From NCBI GenBank assembly GCA_022419385.1, contig JAJUBI010000006.1:2728001-2792000 (forward strand): a stretch of 64,000 bases of DNA, written 5' to 3'. Shown in pieces: positions 48,747-59,490 of the stretch. The translations under genes were made by a program, and so were the position numbers. This stretch comes from Paraconiothyrium sp. Pb-2020. Taxonomy: Eukaryota > Ascomycota > Dothideomycetes > Pleosporales > Didymosphaeriaceae. The first letter of the stretch is position 1. The number at the start of each line of letters is the position of its first letter. The notes beneath the pieces were generated by a model. That model saw only the letters and a program-made list of their open reading frames with translations, was not told the origin of the DNA and did no database searches.

Positions 48747-50275
48747 ATGGCCGCCCCCACCGCCAGCAACCCCGCCACCCAACCCGCGAAACCGCAGCCT
48801 TCGCCAGTCGCCTCCACAACCACCGTGTCGTCGCTCGACTCGAAACCAGATGTGAACGCCACCCTGTCGCCACCGCCAAACGGGAACGGTGCACCCGCCG
48901 CCGCAAATGGCGATGCGCAAAAGGCCAAAAAGCCGACCATGACGTCGCGTCTCAGCAGCATGTTCACCAAGCGCGACGAGAGTAGGGACTCTGCGAAGGC
49001 GGCACTGGTGGCCGAGAAGAATGCTGAGATCAAAGCGAGCAACGGAGCAGTTGCGCGTCCCCAACCCGCGCGCCAGGGGTCGGTGTCGGTAAACGGCAAG
49101 ACGGGTGGTACACCGACCCCCTACCGCCGATTCTGGGTGAACGACGATGGAACCCACGAGCACCACCTCAAGGTCGCCAAGCGCCAGGAGAAACTGTCAG
49201 ACATGTTCCAGAACCTCATGGGCAAGAGGAAGGATGGTAACAGTGACGAACAACCTCTGAGTCTGATGGCGAACTGGGTGGACGTTATGCGCAACGAAAA
49301 GGAGAAGCTGGCTGAGCAGAAGAACTCGGCAAACAGTACTTCGCAAACCCTTGTACAGAAGTATGGCAAGTGCCAGGAGGTCGTTGGCCGTGGTGCATTT
49401 GGTATTGTGCGCGTCGCGCATAAGACGGACTCCAAGGACCCCAAGCGCGAGCAGTTATACGCTGTCAAAGAGTTCAAGCAACGTCCGGGTGAATCGGCCA
49501 AGAAATACCAAAAGCGCTTGACTGCTGAATTCTGCATCTCTTCATCCATGCAGCATCCAAACGTCATCAATACGCTCGATCTGCTCCAGGACGACAAGGG
49601 AACTTACTGCGAGGTCATGGAGTACTGTTCTGGCGGTGATCTGTACACACTGGTCTTGGCTGCCGGCCAACTTGAGGTTGTGGAAGCCGACTGCTTCTTT
49701 AAGCAGCTCATGCGTGGCGTCGAGTACATGCACGAGATGGGTGTCGCGCATCGTGACCTAAAACCAGAGAACCTCCTTCTGACCCAGCACGGCTCCATCA
49801 AGATCACCGACTTTGGCAATGGCGAATGTTTCCGTATGGCCTGGGAGAAGGAGGCTCACATGACAGCCGGTCTGTGTGGCTCTGCTCCGTACATTGCTCC
49901 AGAAGAGTATGTCGACCGCGAATTTGATCCCCGTGCTGTCGACGTCTGGGCCTGTGGTATCATCTACATGGCTATGAGGACAGGCCGGCACCTTTGGCGT
50001 CAGGCCCAGAAGGACGAGGACGAGTTTTTTGACCGCTACCTTGAGGACCGGAAGGAAGAGGCCGGGTATAGGCCTATTGAAGTTCTTCGTCGGGTACGTA
50101 CATTCGCCTCGCTTGTGCACTGCACTCACTAATCTTCACCCAGCGCCAATGCCGCAATGTCATCTACTCAATTCTGGATCCGAACCCTACCCGCCGACTC
50201 ACTGCTCACCAGGTCCTCTTCTCTGAATGGGTTAAGGAGATCAAAGTTTGCCGCGCCGGCGACGAGGGCTTCTGA
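48747..50275 (+). CDS. HAL4/SAT4-type protein kinase
   Basis: Two exons, 48747-50093 and 50144-50275, give 492 residues. The fungal Hal4/Sat4-Hal5 (NPR-group) kinases stabilise plasma-membrane nutrient and potassium transporters such as Trk1. Residues 1-105 are Pro/Ala/Ser-rich and probably disordered, followed by a conserved basic segment ([20 protein letters not shown]). The kinase domain shows [37 protein letters not shown] and APEEY; the DFGN in place of DFG-L/F/V is a feature of this group. The 50-nt intron (GTACGT...CCCAG) joins LRR to [20 protein letters not shown]. The ATG has a strong context (CACCATGGCC). Biological role is assigned by family only. Confidence 0.9.
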
Positions 50276-51160
50276 ACACGCCAAGTTCTTTGGATACCGG
50301 CCATTTTGAGTAGCACGTCTTCGTTTCTAAACCCCCAACTGGGCAATTACGACTTGACCATGGCTTTCGCTCCTAATTTTTCCTTTTCTTTGCACCTAAG
50401 CGTCACCTTTTACATACCCTTCAGCATGACGCAACAACATTAGCAGGATTTTGGATGTGGACGCTTTTACTTTGGCGTTTCATGGGACCAACGATCATGA
50501 CTGACCAGCACGGCGTTTCCTGGATGAGGCACAAGACTCTTTACGACACGACATTATTAGACCTCTGCTGGCAGGTTTCCCTGGTACTGTCGGCAGGATG
50601 GATGGGTGGGCGGTTTGAAGAGGGTTGGGCGGTGGTGTTGTGGGATTGAAGCTTTCGCTCGCTCTGTATGGGTATCTGTTGTATCTGACGAGATGGATAT
50701 GGCTGGGAGCGTCATATTTTTCATGGCGATTGGTAGCACGCATTTGATGCACTTGAGCGTGCTCGCGCCGTGTTAGTGCACATGATGACATTTCATGACG
50801 CTCTCTTTTGTCTCGGTTTGGCTTGCTTCGTGAGGCCTTACGGTGTATACCGAGCAAATATCGTCGTAAGAATATGTGGCATAAGGCATATGACAATCAG
50901 GCTCCATGCCTGATTGTACGGAGTTTAGTCAGCATGGAAGACGAAGGTGATGTGCGAGCAGGACGGCTGGCTTGGCAGAAGCGAAGCCAACATCGATAAA
51001 GAAGTGTGCGGGGCGGTGTAGATTACCGCTTGGACCACGACGTGTCTTGGTGAAAGGCAACGTATTCACCGCTCCCTGCAACCGTTATTTACTGTGCAGC
51101 TGTTCATGTTGCCGGCACTCGACACCGGACAGGCTTTGGACTGAGCTATGCGCCCCAGCA
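50276..51160. other. Intergenic region
   Basis: This separates the HAL4-type kinase from the SUN-domain gene on the same strand. Only short frames without family resemblance are seen; it should hold a 3' end and a promoter. Confidence 0.5.
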
Positions 51161-54100
51161 ATGACGATTGTTGGCGCATCGCTCCGCGAGTGGACCGTCT
51201 ACCTGCTACTCTGCAGCATCCCGACATGCGCCCTCGCTCAATCGACGAATGAGACAGCCACCCCTGAGAGCAGTTCAACCACGACCAGCTCCGCAAGAAG
51301 CTCCCCCACGACCTCGGCGCTGTCGAAGCCTCTCGCTGCCGCCGATGCGACATGCCCTTTCCGCACGATCAACTACATTACGCACAGGCTGCCGCAACAA
51401 TGCCTAAGGACGAGCTGGTCTGCGCCTACGCCGAGCGCTGTGGTGGACGACTCGGGCCAGGAAACCGTGATAAACACGCCCGAGGTGGTGGTGCCGTGGG
51501 CTAGACAAGATGCCTCAGGGAGCGAAGCCAAAGCCGAAGCTGAAGGAATAAGACCAGAAGCGACAGGCTCTACCGACGCTGTAGCAGGGGTCGGTTCAAC
51601 GGGCACGCAAGCAGAGGTTGAATTGGAAACGGACTCCCCGTTCGATAGCGACAACTTTCTGTCGTTCGAAGAGTGGAAGAAGAAGAATCTCGAGCACGTC
51701 GGCCAGTCGCCGGACAATGTTGGACAGGCCCGTGCTGCCTCTGACCAACACAATCGACGCCGACCGGTCAACGTCAACGCCCTCGACTCGTTGGGCGAAG
51801 AAGGAGAGATCGAGATAGACTTCAGCGGCTTTGGAACCCCTCCAGAGGGACAGGCTGTACCGACGAAGCCGCATACGGTTGCGCAGCAGGAGACGGCTAC
51901 GACTACGGAAGGCGAAGGCCATGCTGCTCCAATCTCTTGGGCACTCAGCAAAGATGCAGGCAAGACTTGCAAAGAGCGCTTCAACTACGCCTCCTTCGAC
52001 TGCGCCGCCACCGTCCTCAAGACAAACCCAAAAGCTAAGAGCACCTCCTCCATCTTGGTCGAGAACAAGGATAGCTACATGCTCACTGAGTGCTCAGCCG
52101 AGAACAAATTTATCATTGTCGAGCTGTGCGAAGACATCCTTGTGGACACTATCGTCCTCGCCAATTACGAATTCTTTTCTTCCATGTTCCGTCATTTTCG
52201 AGTCAGCGTTTCTGATCGATTTCCCGTGAAGCTGGACCGCTGGCGTATGCTGGGCACATTTGAAGCCCGCAATTCTCGAGAAATCCAGCCCTTTCTCATC
52301 ACCGAGCCGCAGATTTGGGCACGGTATCTCCGGATTGAATTTTTGACGCATTATGGTAACGAATTCTATTGTCCCATGAGTTTACTGAGGGTGCATGGTA
52401 CGACCATGATGGAGCAGTATAGAAGAGAGGAAGAGGAGGCGAGGGGAGACGATGACTTCGCGGAGCCAATCGACGAGGTTGCAGAGGAACCGGTACAGAC
52501 CGCGATGATTGCTGTAGACGATAGCCTTTCCGGCGAGCACGCTCAGAACAAACCTCAAAGGGATGCTGAGCCTACCCAAGAAGCTCCTCCACAAGCAGGC
52601 AGTACCTTGAATCCGACAGAAAGTGGAGATGGTTCCGATCTGGTCAGTGGAGATGTTTCATCTCGAAAACGCGGAGGGCATCCACCCGTTCGGAATCCGG
52701 AAGTTTCTACACACAACAAGGCAGACTACGCTGCCAGCGATGCTCCTTCGAACGATCAACACCCCGGGCCATCGACGCACTTAGATGTTGCTAGGGATGG
52801 CACGACAAACCTCTCCAATGATTCCCCCGATGCTGGTCCGGAGCCCCTATCTTCACCGTCCACTCCGGCTCATATGCCAAAGTCACCTACCTCAACAGCG
52901 GAACATTACAGTGGCGACTCGAAGCCTGTGTCTTTACAGACGACTGATACGAAAATTGCCGTCAACACTGATACAGGCGCCGCGCCCAACGCGCCCTCAA
53001 ATAAAGGAGCATCAAACAATACCAGCAGTATCTCGCAGCCTCCAGCACAAACACGCACATCAGTGCAATCGCAACCAAACACCCCACCGACGCAAGAATC
53101 CTTCTTCAAATCCATCTCGAAACGGCTTCAGTACCTGGAAGCTAACAGCACGCTCTCTCTGCAGTACATCGAAGAACAGTCTCGCATTTTACGAGATGCT
53201 TTCATGAAGGTCGAGAAGAAACAACTGCAAAAGACAGAGAAATTTCTAGATCATCTCAATACGACCGTCATGCACGAGCTCAAGAGTTATCGGAACTTAT
53301 ATGATCAGCTATGGCAGAGTACGATTCTAGAACTAGAGGGCATGAAGGAACGGCAACAGACCGAGATCGGGGAGATCGGAGCGCGGCTCAGTATGGTAGC
53401 GGACGAGCTTGTGTGGCAGAAGAGGATGGCAGTAGTTCAGTCGACACTCCTTTTGCTCTGCCTTGGCCTGGTCCTCTTTGTACGATCAGGCACACTGGGC
53501 TCACAGTCAGACATCCCTATTGTGCAGCAGCTGGGTAATACCTACTCCAGCTTCTTCGACACACCGTCGCACAGTCCGGAGGGCGGTAGACGAGTAAGGC
53601 GAAGACGCACATTCGGACATATTTGGCGAAGCGATGCTTCTGCGGCCATGAGCGATCGCAGCGGCCATGTCAGCGACATGGTCAATGGTATCTCGGACGC
53701 AGAAACAGACGGACACCGCAGCCCCGCGCGAGTCGCTTTCAGCCCACCTACACCAGCTACCCTCGGAGGGTCACCGGTGGCGAGTAAGGAGGTTTCAGCG
53801 TGCCCTGAACAGCCCAATGAAGTCGATTCAAGCTTGTCCCAGGATGCCAATGGCATCCCCACGCCCATCGAAGAGGCTGGTAACCCACTTTCTATCCAAG
53901 ACCAAGCCAAACGTCTTGAGGTGTTGGAAACACAATCGGGACCCGCTACTCCACGCGGCTCGCGAGACAGTAGGCCATCATGGGAGGAAGTTGATCGTGC
54001 AATTGATATACTCAACGCTGAAGAAACGGAAGAAGAAGTAGAATTGAAGAGAAAGGTTAGAGAAGAGCTAAAGAGGAGACGGAGTCCGTTGCAGAGAGCG

Positions 54101-54184
54101 GAAAGCTACGATGGCGTGACGAGCGGGACTCAGTCGCCGGATTCTGATGCTGATGGCGACGACAGCCTGTTTACGGCTGATTGA
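51161..54184 (+). CDS. SLP1-type SUN-domain ER membrane protein
   Basis: A single exon of 1007 residues. The start is the ATG at 51161, placing a signal peptide (ASLREWTVYLLLCSIPTCALA) at the extreme N-terminus. The SUN-like domain lies at about residues 268-410 (KERFNYASFDCAATVLKTNP, LVDTIVLANYEFFSSMFRHF, FLTHYGNEFYCPMSLLRVHG). A coiled coil occupies about 648-753, followed by one membrane helix (VVQSTLLLLCLGLVLFV, about 758-774) and a cytosolic tail with Arg/Ser-rich and charged helical parts. This order matches fungal Slp1 and animal SUCO/Osteopotentia. Yeast Slp1 acts with Emp65 in the ER to protect folding of soluble proteins and nuclear-envelope proteins. The lumenal linkers are Ser/Thr-rich and probably O-mannosylated. 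Confidence 0.9.
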   Translation: MTIVGASLREWTVYLLLCSIPTCALAQSTNETATPESSSTTTSSARSSPTTSALSKPLAAADATCPFRTINYITHRLPQQCLRTSWSAPTPSAVVDDSGQETVINTPEVVVPWARQDASGSEAKAEAEGIRPEATGSTDAVAGVGSTGTQAEVELETDSPFDSDNFLSFEEWKKKNLEHVGQSPDNVGQARAASDQHNRRRPVNVNALDSLGEEGEIEIDFSGFGTPPEGQAVPTKPHTVAQQETATTTEGEGHAAPISWALSKDAGKTCKERFNYASFDCAATVLKTNPKAKSTSSILVENKDSYMLTECSAENKFIIVELCEDILVDTIVLANYEFFSSMFRHFRVSVSDRFPVKLDRWRMLGTFEARNSREIQPFLITEPQIWARYLRIEFLTHYGNEFYCPMSLLRVHGTTMMEQYRREEEEARGDDDFAEPIDEVAEEPVQTAMIAVDDSLSGEHAQNKPQRDAEPTQEAPPQAGSTLNPTESGDGSDLVSGDVSSRKRGGHPPVRNPEVSTHNKADYAASDAPSNDQHPGPSTHLDVARDGTTNLSNDSPDAGPEPLSSPSTPAHMPKSPTSTAEHYSGDSKPVSLQTTDTKIAVNTDTGAAPNAPSNKGASNNTSSISQPPAQTRTSVQSQPNTPPTQESFFKSISKRLQYLEANSTLSLQYIEEQSRILRDAFMKVEKKQLQKTEKFLDHLNTTVMHELKSYRNLYDQLWQSTILELEGMKERQQTEIGEIGARLSMVADELVWQKRMAVVQSTLLLLCLGLVLFVRSGTLGSQSDIPIVQQLGNTYSSFFDTPSHSPEGGRRVRRRRTFGHIWRSDASAAMSDRSGHVSDMVNGISDAETDGHRSPARVAFSPPTPATLGGSPVASKEVSACPEQPNEVDSSLSQDANGIPTPIEEAGNPLSIQDQAKRLEVLETQSGPATPRGSRDSRPSWEEVDRAIDILNAEETEEEVELKRKVREELKRRRSPLQRAESYDGVTSGTQSPDSDADGDDSLFTAD

Positions 54185-54778
54185 TTAAATGCTGCGACGA
54201 TACCTTTTTGTTTAGCTGGCACTGCATACTTTGGCGTTGCATTAGGCAGATTAGTGTTCATTATTGAGCGAGCTTGCATTTTGGGAATGGCGGAATCTGT
54301 TCAGGCGGCACCTTCATTCGTTGCAGTGTGTCAATACATTCGTATACAGGGAAACAACCTCTATGACTCGTATATGTGTTTGCAATGATCTTTGCAATTG
54401 TATCCTCGGATGCTCTTGATGAGAGGGTCAGGAGTGCTTCTACCTACAGTGGTACAGAGAGAAGTGCCGATCTTCACTTTCCCCCTAAACCTCAAGATTT
54501 GAACCGAGTCTCAGGTCACCGTCAGATAGTAAATAGCCCATCCTCGGACAATATCAGAATATCACTCCATGTTGCCAAGCATCCCCACTCCAACCAACCA
54601 GTGGCTTTCCCCAGGCGGGCTGTGCCTCCGCGAACCTCGGCAACATTCCCCGCAACGGAGCTTAGCTCGCATTACCAACGCTGCGATACAAAGTCGCCTC
54701 GGTTGCTGCCAATGCTCTCCGCACACCCTCTCGTTTCGTTGATCCAGGGCAGGACTCACTGAAGATATTACCACAGAC
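54185..54778. other. Intergenic region
   Basis: A 594-base spacer between two plus-strand genes, holding a 3' end and the acyl-CoA dehydrogenase promoter. No gene was recognised. Confidence 0.5.
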
Positions 54779-56382
54779 ATGTCAGAATTACTCCTTAATT
54801 CACAGCATGGCCACCTTTCGGCGAGCCAGCGCATCCCGGCTATTGCGCGTCCATTTGTCTCTGAGCGTGCAGCGAAGACGCTCGACCTAGTACATAACTC
54901 CCTTCCTCTACACCCTGCTTCTTTCCCTTCTTCGATGCTGCTAACACTCCGTAGGTCGAAAAATTCGTCGAAGAGGAATGTCTTCCCCACGACGAAGTGT
55001 ACATCCGACAAATCGGCGAGACTACCCAGCAGCGTTTCTCCTCGCATCCCTCCGTTATTGAGGATCTGAAGAAGAAAGCGAAGGAATTGGGATTGTGGAA
55101 TATGTTTCTGCCCAAAGCCCACTTCAAGGAGGGAGCGGGATTCAGCAATCTGGAGTACGGGCTTATGGCAGAGTACTTGGGCAAGAGTCGGACAGCCAGC
55201 GAGGTGTGTATGACCGGCTAGGGTAATACCGTGGATATGATGGGAAAGGCTAACGGTTACATAGGCCACCAATTGCGCGGCTCCGGACACTGGAAATATG
55301 GAGGTGTTGGCGAAATACGGCAACGACGCTCAGAAGAAGAGGTGGCTTGAACCACTGCTCGCTGGAAGGATACGTTCTGGCTTCTTGATGACGGAGCCAC
55401 AAGTTGCGTCTAGCGATGCCACCAACATCGAGATGACCATCAAGCGCGACGGTGACTCGTATGTGCTCAACGGCTCGGTAAGCTCTCTCCTCCTACCTGT
55501 CCCCTGTCTCGTTTAAACGACTAACTTAGGGCATGATAGAAATGGTGGTCTTCAGGTATCGGCGACCCACGCTGCGAGATCTACATCGTCCTCGGAAAGA
55601 CCGACCCTAACAACTCAGACAAATACAAGCAACAATCGGTCATCCTCGTGCCGCACAACACTCCTGGCATCACCATCCACCGCATGCTATCCGTCTTCGG
55701 CTACGACGACGCGCCCCATGGCCACGGCCACGTCACCTTCACCAATGTGCGTGTGCCCGCCTCCAACATGGTTCTCGGCGAGGGCGACGGGTTCAAGATC
55801 ATCCAGGGGCGTCTCGGACCTGGCCGCATCCACCACGCCATGCGCAGCATTGGCGCTGCGGAGAAGGCCCTTGAGTGGTTCCTCGCAAGAATCAACGACG
55901 AGAGGAAGAAGCCCTTCGGTGAGATGCTGAACAAGCACGGCATCATGCTAGACCGCGTGGCCCGCTCACGTATCGAGATCGATGCCGCGCGTCTCGCTGT
56001 TCTCAATGCCGCTATCACGATTGACGAGTCCGATGCCAAGGGCGCGCTCAAGGAGATCGCAGAGGTCAAGGTGCTCGTCCCGCAAGTAAACCTTGATGTT
56101 ATCGATCGCGCGATCCAGGCGTATGGCGGTGCAGGTGTCAGCCAGGAGACCCCCTTGGCTGCTATGTACAGCAATGGCAGGACTATGCGTATCGTGGACG
56201 GCCCCGATGAGGTGCATTTGCTTCAACTTGGTAAAAATGAGAACAAGAGGGGACCGGCGCATAAGAAGAGGCTGGAAGCGCAGAAGAGGAAGGGCGAAGA
56301 GCTGTGCAGGAAGTATGGCATCGAGCCCAAGGATCCGCTGTACCTTGGGAGGAGTACAGGGGAGGGGAAGAGTAAGTTGTAG
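54779..56382 (+). CDS. Peroxisomal acyl-CoA dehydrogenase (ACAD10/11-like)
   Basis: Four exons, 54779-54889, 54955-55203, 55265-55477 and 55540-56382, give 471 residues. The protein is a flavin acyl-CoA dehydrogenase, which makes trans-2-enoyl-CoA in the first step of beta-oxidation. Visible family segments are [56 protein letters not shown] and [20 protein letters not shown], then [11 protein letters not shown] near residue 405. The last three residues are SKL, a canonical type 1 peroxisomal targeting signal. Peroxisomal location is therefore likely. The type of substrate (long-chain, branched or hydroxylated acyl-CoA) cannot be read. The three introns (65, 61 and 62 nt) are canonical and phase 0. 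A regular N-terminal mitochondrial presequence is not evident. Confidence 0.93.
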
Positions 56383-56552
56383 ATAGAGCTTGGGATGTTT
56401 ATACGGAGGCATAGATTTACCATGATTCGATTGCATACGGCCCTTGTCTTAGAATGTGTCGCATTGAGAGGCATTCTTCTATCCACCTCTGCCGTCTTCT
56501 ATGCCCTACATTAGCCGCTCAACTGTACGGAGTGTCCAAATGAATCCGATAA

Positions 56553-56646
56553 GGGCGCGTGGTCTAGTGGCAGGGCGTTTTGTGCCGCATTACAGGTTTC
56601 TGTGACTTCCAAGAGGAGAGATCCAGGTTTGACCCTGGCGCGTCCC
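56553..56646 (+). tRNA. Degenerate tRNA-like sequence
   Basis: The acceptor ends pair (GGGCGCG at 56553 with CGCGTCC at 56639-56645, one G-U). The D arm, GTCT/GGGC around AGTGGCA, resembles the A box. A possible anticodon stem is TTTTG (56578-56582) with CAAGA (56610-56614), which would require a short intron. The T stem CCAGG/CCTGG has only a six-base loop, and the loop reads TTTGAC rather than TTCGANN. No U33 can be placed. It is best called a tRNA pseudogene or tRNA-derived sequence; no amino acid is assigned. Confidence 0.35.
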
Positions 56647-56914
56647 CTATTGATCTATCTAAGTGATTCTTTGTGTATGGCAACGAAGACTTGTGATCAT
56701 AAGAAACAATGCATTGAATTATTGGTGCTGCTTCTCTGAACCCGCTGCAACCGAAACATGCTGTTGGAACATGCAGCATCCCGTCCACACCGCGAGCTCC
56801 GGTGCAAGCAAACAATTATCAGATTCATACAAACTCCACGCATAAATCCAGCTTGCAGCTCAAGCCTCATATACCATACAACCGGTCATCATAGCAAATT
56901 ACAGCCAATGAAGA

Positions 56915-57065
56915 GGGCGTGTGGTCTGGTGGTCAAGACGCTCTACCCAAAGAGTCTTTACCTAGCGGTGCATGTCGGGCGACTTGCGTTCGATGTGTGC
57001 CCAAAAGGACGTGCATGTGCACGGTGAGGTTTAGAGCGACTTACGTTCGATTCGTAACACGCCCT
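56915..57065 (+). tRNA. Intron-containing tRNA-like gene, identity unclear
   Basis: The acceptor stem GGGCGTG (56915-56921) pairs perfectly with CACGCCC (57058-57064). The D stem GTCT/AGAC is perfect around GGTGGTCA. The T arm is perfect: TTACG, loop TTCGATT, CGTAA (57041-57057), a good B box. An anticodon stem CTCTA (56941-56945) pairs with TAGAG (57032-57036), leaving a loop plus an intron of about 80 nt. U33 is not found at the expected place (it reads C), so the anticodon cannot be named. Inside the intron, 56979-57002 repeats the sequence of the 3' end (GCGACTTGCGTTCGAT), suggesting a partial duplication. Similarity of the 5' half to the tRNA-like sequence at 56553 suggests a common origin. 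Confidence 0.45.
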
Positions 57066-57942
57066 GATTCTTGGAATGGAATCACTGATTTTGCTGTTGT
57101 TGGGATGATTTGCTTGCGTCACCTCAAAGATCGCGCGTCTACTAGCCAGCCGCAATACATATAAGTTGGTGCTGACCTTCAGTCGAAGCTTTGTGAGTAT
57201 GGAGTGAACGGGTAGTATATGTTCAAGGCTCGATCCGATGCGTGAACATAAGCTGCTAGGTCGGAACAGCGGTGTTCATAACGTTTCAAGAGTTGAGAAG
57301 CTCGAGAAAGGACTGCTTGCTAAATGTATACAGTATTAAATACCTAGTACATCTCGGCAGTGCAGGTCGCGCGGTAGGCTATATCATACTAACGAGACAG
57401 CACTCTTGTGGGCAACCGCGCCGTGACACTCATAATCCTCAATGGTATTTGATGAACCTGATCAGTGCTTGATGAGACCAGATGCAGACAGGATGTTGAT
57501 AGCCCAAGACATGATGTTCTTGTTGTCAATGAACGCTTGACTGCATGTGGTAGAGATACATAGTCACCATGACCGGCCGGTTTTGACCGTCCGCCGGCAC
57601 AGGTGGGCGATCATTGACGTCTATTCTGATCTCAGTCGATGCGGAAACTGTTTGTGGATAGGGGATCGTATTTGTGGGTTGTCGCACGTTTCAGTGACGG
57701 TGGGGGCCAACCCGGAACTTGTGTGCCGGGGCAGGACCGACCGGTCTCCGTCAACGGTTCCGTGCGCCAAGCAGGGGCATCAAGCGTCGAGCACGGACTG
57801 ATGCACAGTGGCTGTGTCCGGACACCTTCACCTCAGTTTCGTTGCGTCCATCAATTTTTGGACCTTGCCATAAACCGTCGCAAATCGCAAATGGACTGTT
57901 CGGCCAGCCTGCCGCTTTTCCTAGCGTTGACACCTCGCACCC
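57066..57942. other. Intergenic region
   Basis: This lies between the tRNA-like sequences and the mannosyltransferase. No gene was recognised; it should hold the mannosyltransferase promoter. Confidence 0.45.
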
Positions 57943-59252
57943 ATGAATTTTCGTCGCCATAACTTGCGAAAGGTCGTCGTGCGCATATCCCTGGTCTTGT
58001 TTGTCCTGTTCAACACCTTGGACATTCTGCATGTGCAGCAACGTCTTGCACGTGGAAGCGCGTCACTAAACAGCTACAAACCTGGATCCGAGCGCATTTT
58101 CATTGCGAGCATTTTCTGGAACAATGAAGCCATTCTGCGTTCTTCGTTGAGCGCGGCTTTAGTAGCTCTCGCGGAACATCTGGGACCAAAGAATGTATTC
58201 ATCAGCATTCATGAGAGCGGGAGCTGGGATGAAACCAAGGATGCGCTGCGGGAACTCGATGAAGCTTTGGAACGAACCGGAGTAGAAAGGAAGATCACCA
58301 CGTCCAATGTCACGCATCTGGACGAAATCTCCGTAGCGCCACAGGGCGAAGGCTGGGTAGATACACCCCAAGGTCAGAAGGAATTGCGCCGTATCCCGTA
58401 CCTTGCAAAGCAGAGAAATATAGGGTTGGAGCCACTTGAGGAATTGGCGCAGCGCGGTATTCGGTTCGACAAGGTACTGTTCGTCAACGATGTTGTCTTC
58501 TCCGTAAGTGGATTGCAGCTGATCCTTGGCCCACGATTTTCAATTAGTTACTAACGGCGACAAGACAGAGGATGTGCTTCAACTGCTAAGCACTCATGGT
58601 GGACACTATGCCGCAGCATGCTCGATGGATTTCAAGAATCCTCCGTATTTCTACGACACCTTCGCACTGCGAGATTCCAACGGGCACGAGCACCTCATGC
58701 CAGCCTGGCCGTACTTTAGATCGCATGAGTCACGGACCGCTATCATGAAGAATGAGCCTGTCCCAGTAGCTAGTTGCTGGAATGGCATCGGTAAGTAGGT
58801 ATATCCCAAAGCTTCGCCCGTATCTAAACATGATAGTTGCAATGCCGGCGCAGGCCTTTACAGGATCAAATCCATTGCGCTTTCGCGGCATTCCGGATTC
58901 ATTGGCCTCTGCACATTTAGAGGGATCTGAGTGCTGTCTCATACATGCCGATAATCCACTTTCACCAAAAGAGGGCGTGTTCGTAAATCCTGCGGTGCGT
59001 GTGGGATACAGCAGAGATGTCTATGAGGCTATGAGGGCAGGCGAGGGCACCCTTTCGTCCTTGACTTTGCTTTACAGGTTGTGGGAGAACCGCATACTAC
59101 GCTTGACGACCTCACCTGTGCTGAAAACTAAAGTCGTTGCGTCAAGGATGCGCAAGTGGAAAGAGGAGGACCCGAGGAATGAAGAGCCTGGTGATTTCTG
59201 CTTGATCAACGAAATGCAGGTGCTGCGAAAAATTGGTTGGGCACACGTATAA
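57943..59252 (+). CDS. CAP59/CMT1-type mannosyltransferase
   Basis: Three exons, 57943-58503, 58565-58790 and 58837-59252, give 400 residues. The fold and motifs match the CAP59_mtransfer family, which includes the Cryptococcus alpha-1,3-mannosyltransferase Cmt1 and Cap59. These are type II Golgi enzymes that use GDP-mannose. A short cytosolic N-terminus is followed by one membrane anchor (VVVRISLVLFVLFNTLDIL, about 11-29). Family segments include IASIFWNNEAILRSSLSAAL, VFISIHESGSWDETKDAL, FDKVLFVNDVVFSTEDVLQL and CSMDFKNPPYFYDTFALRDS. The first intron has a perfect TACTAAC branch site before its acceptor. In ascomycetes its product is unknown; a role in wall or glycoprotein mannosylation is inferred. 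Confidence 0.88.
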
Positions 59253-59490
59253 CGAAACATGGTGTTAAATTCGAGGACTTGCGATCATTCTAAGATACCC
59301 GACTTACATTAAGTGTGTACTTTGAAGTTCTTGGTTACAATTGAGAAGGAGCAATGGATCAAGCATGCTTGCTTACAAAGCAGTGACTAGCCATCAACAT
59401 CATTATCCCGCGTGGCTCGTTCCACAACTCTGCAACTCTGCTCCATAAGTGCCTCCCAACTTATCGTGCCGCCTATGCGCTTCGTACGAA

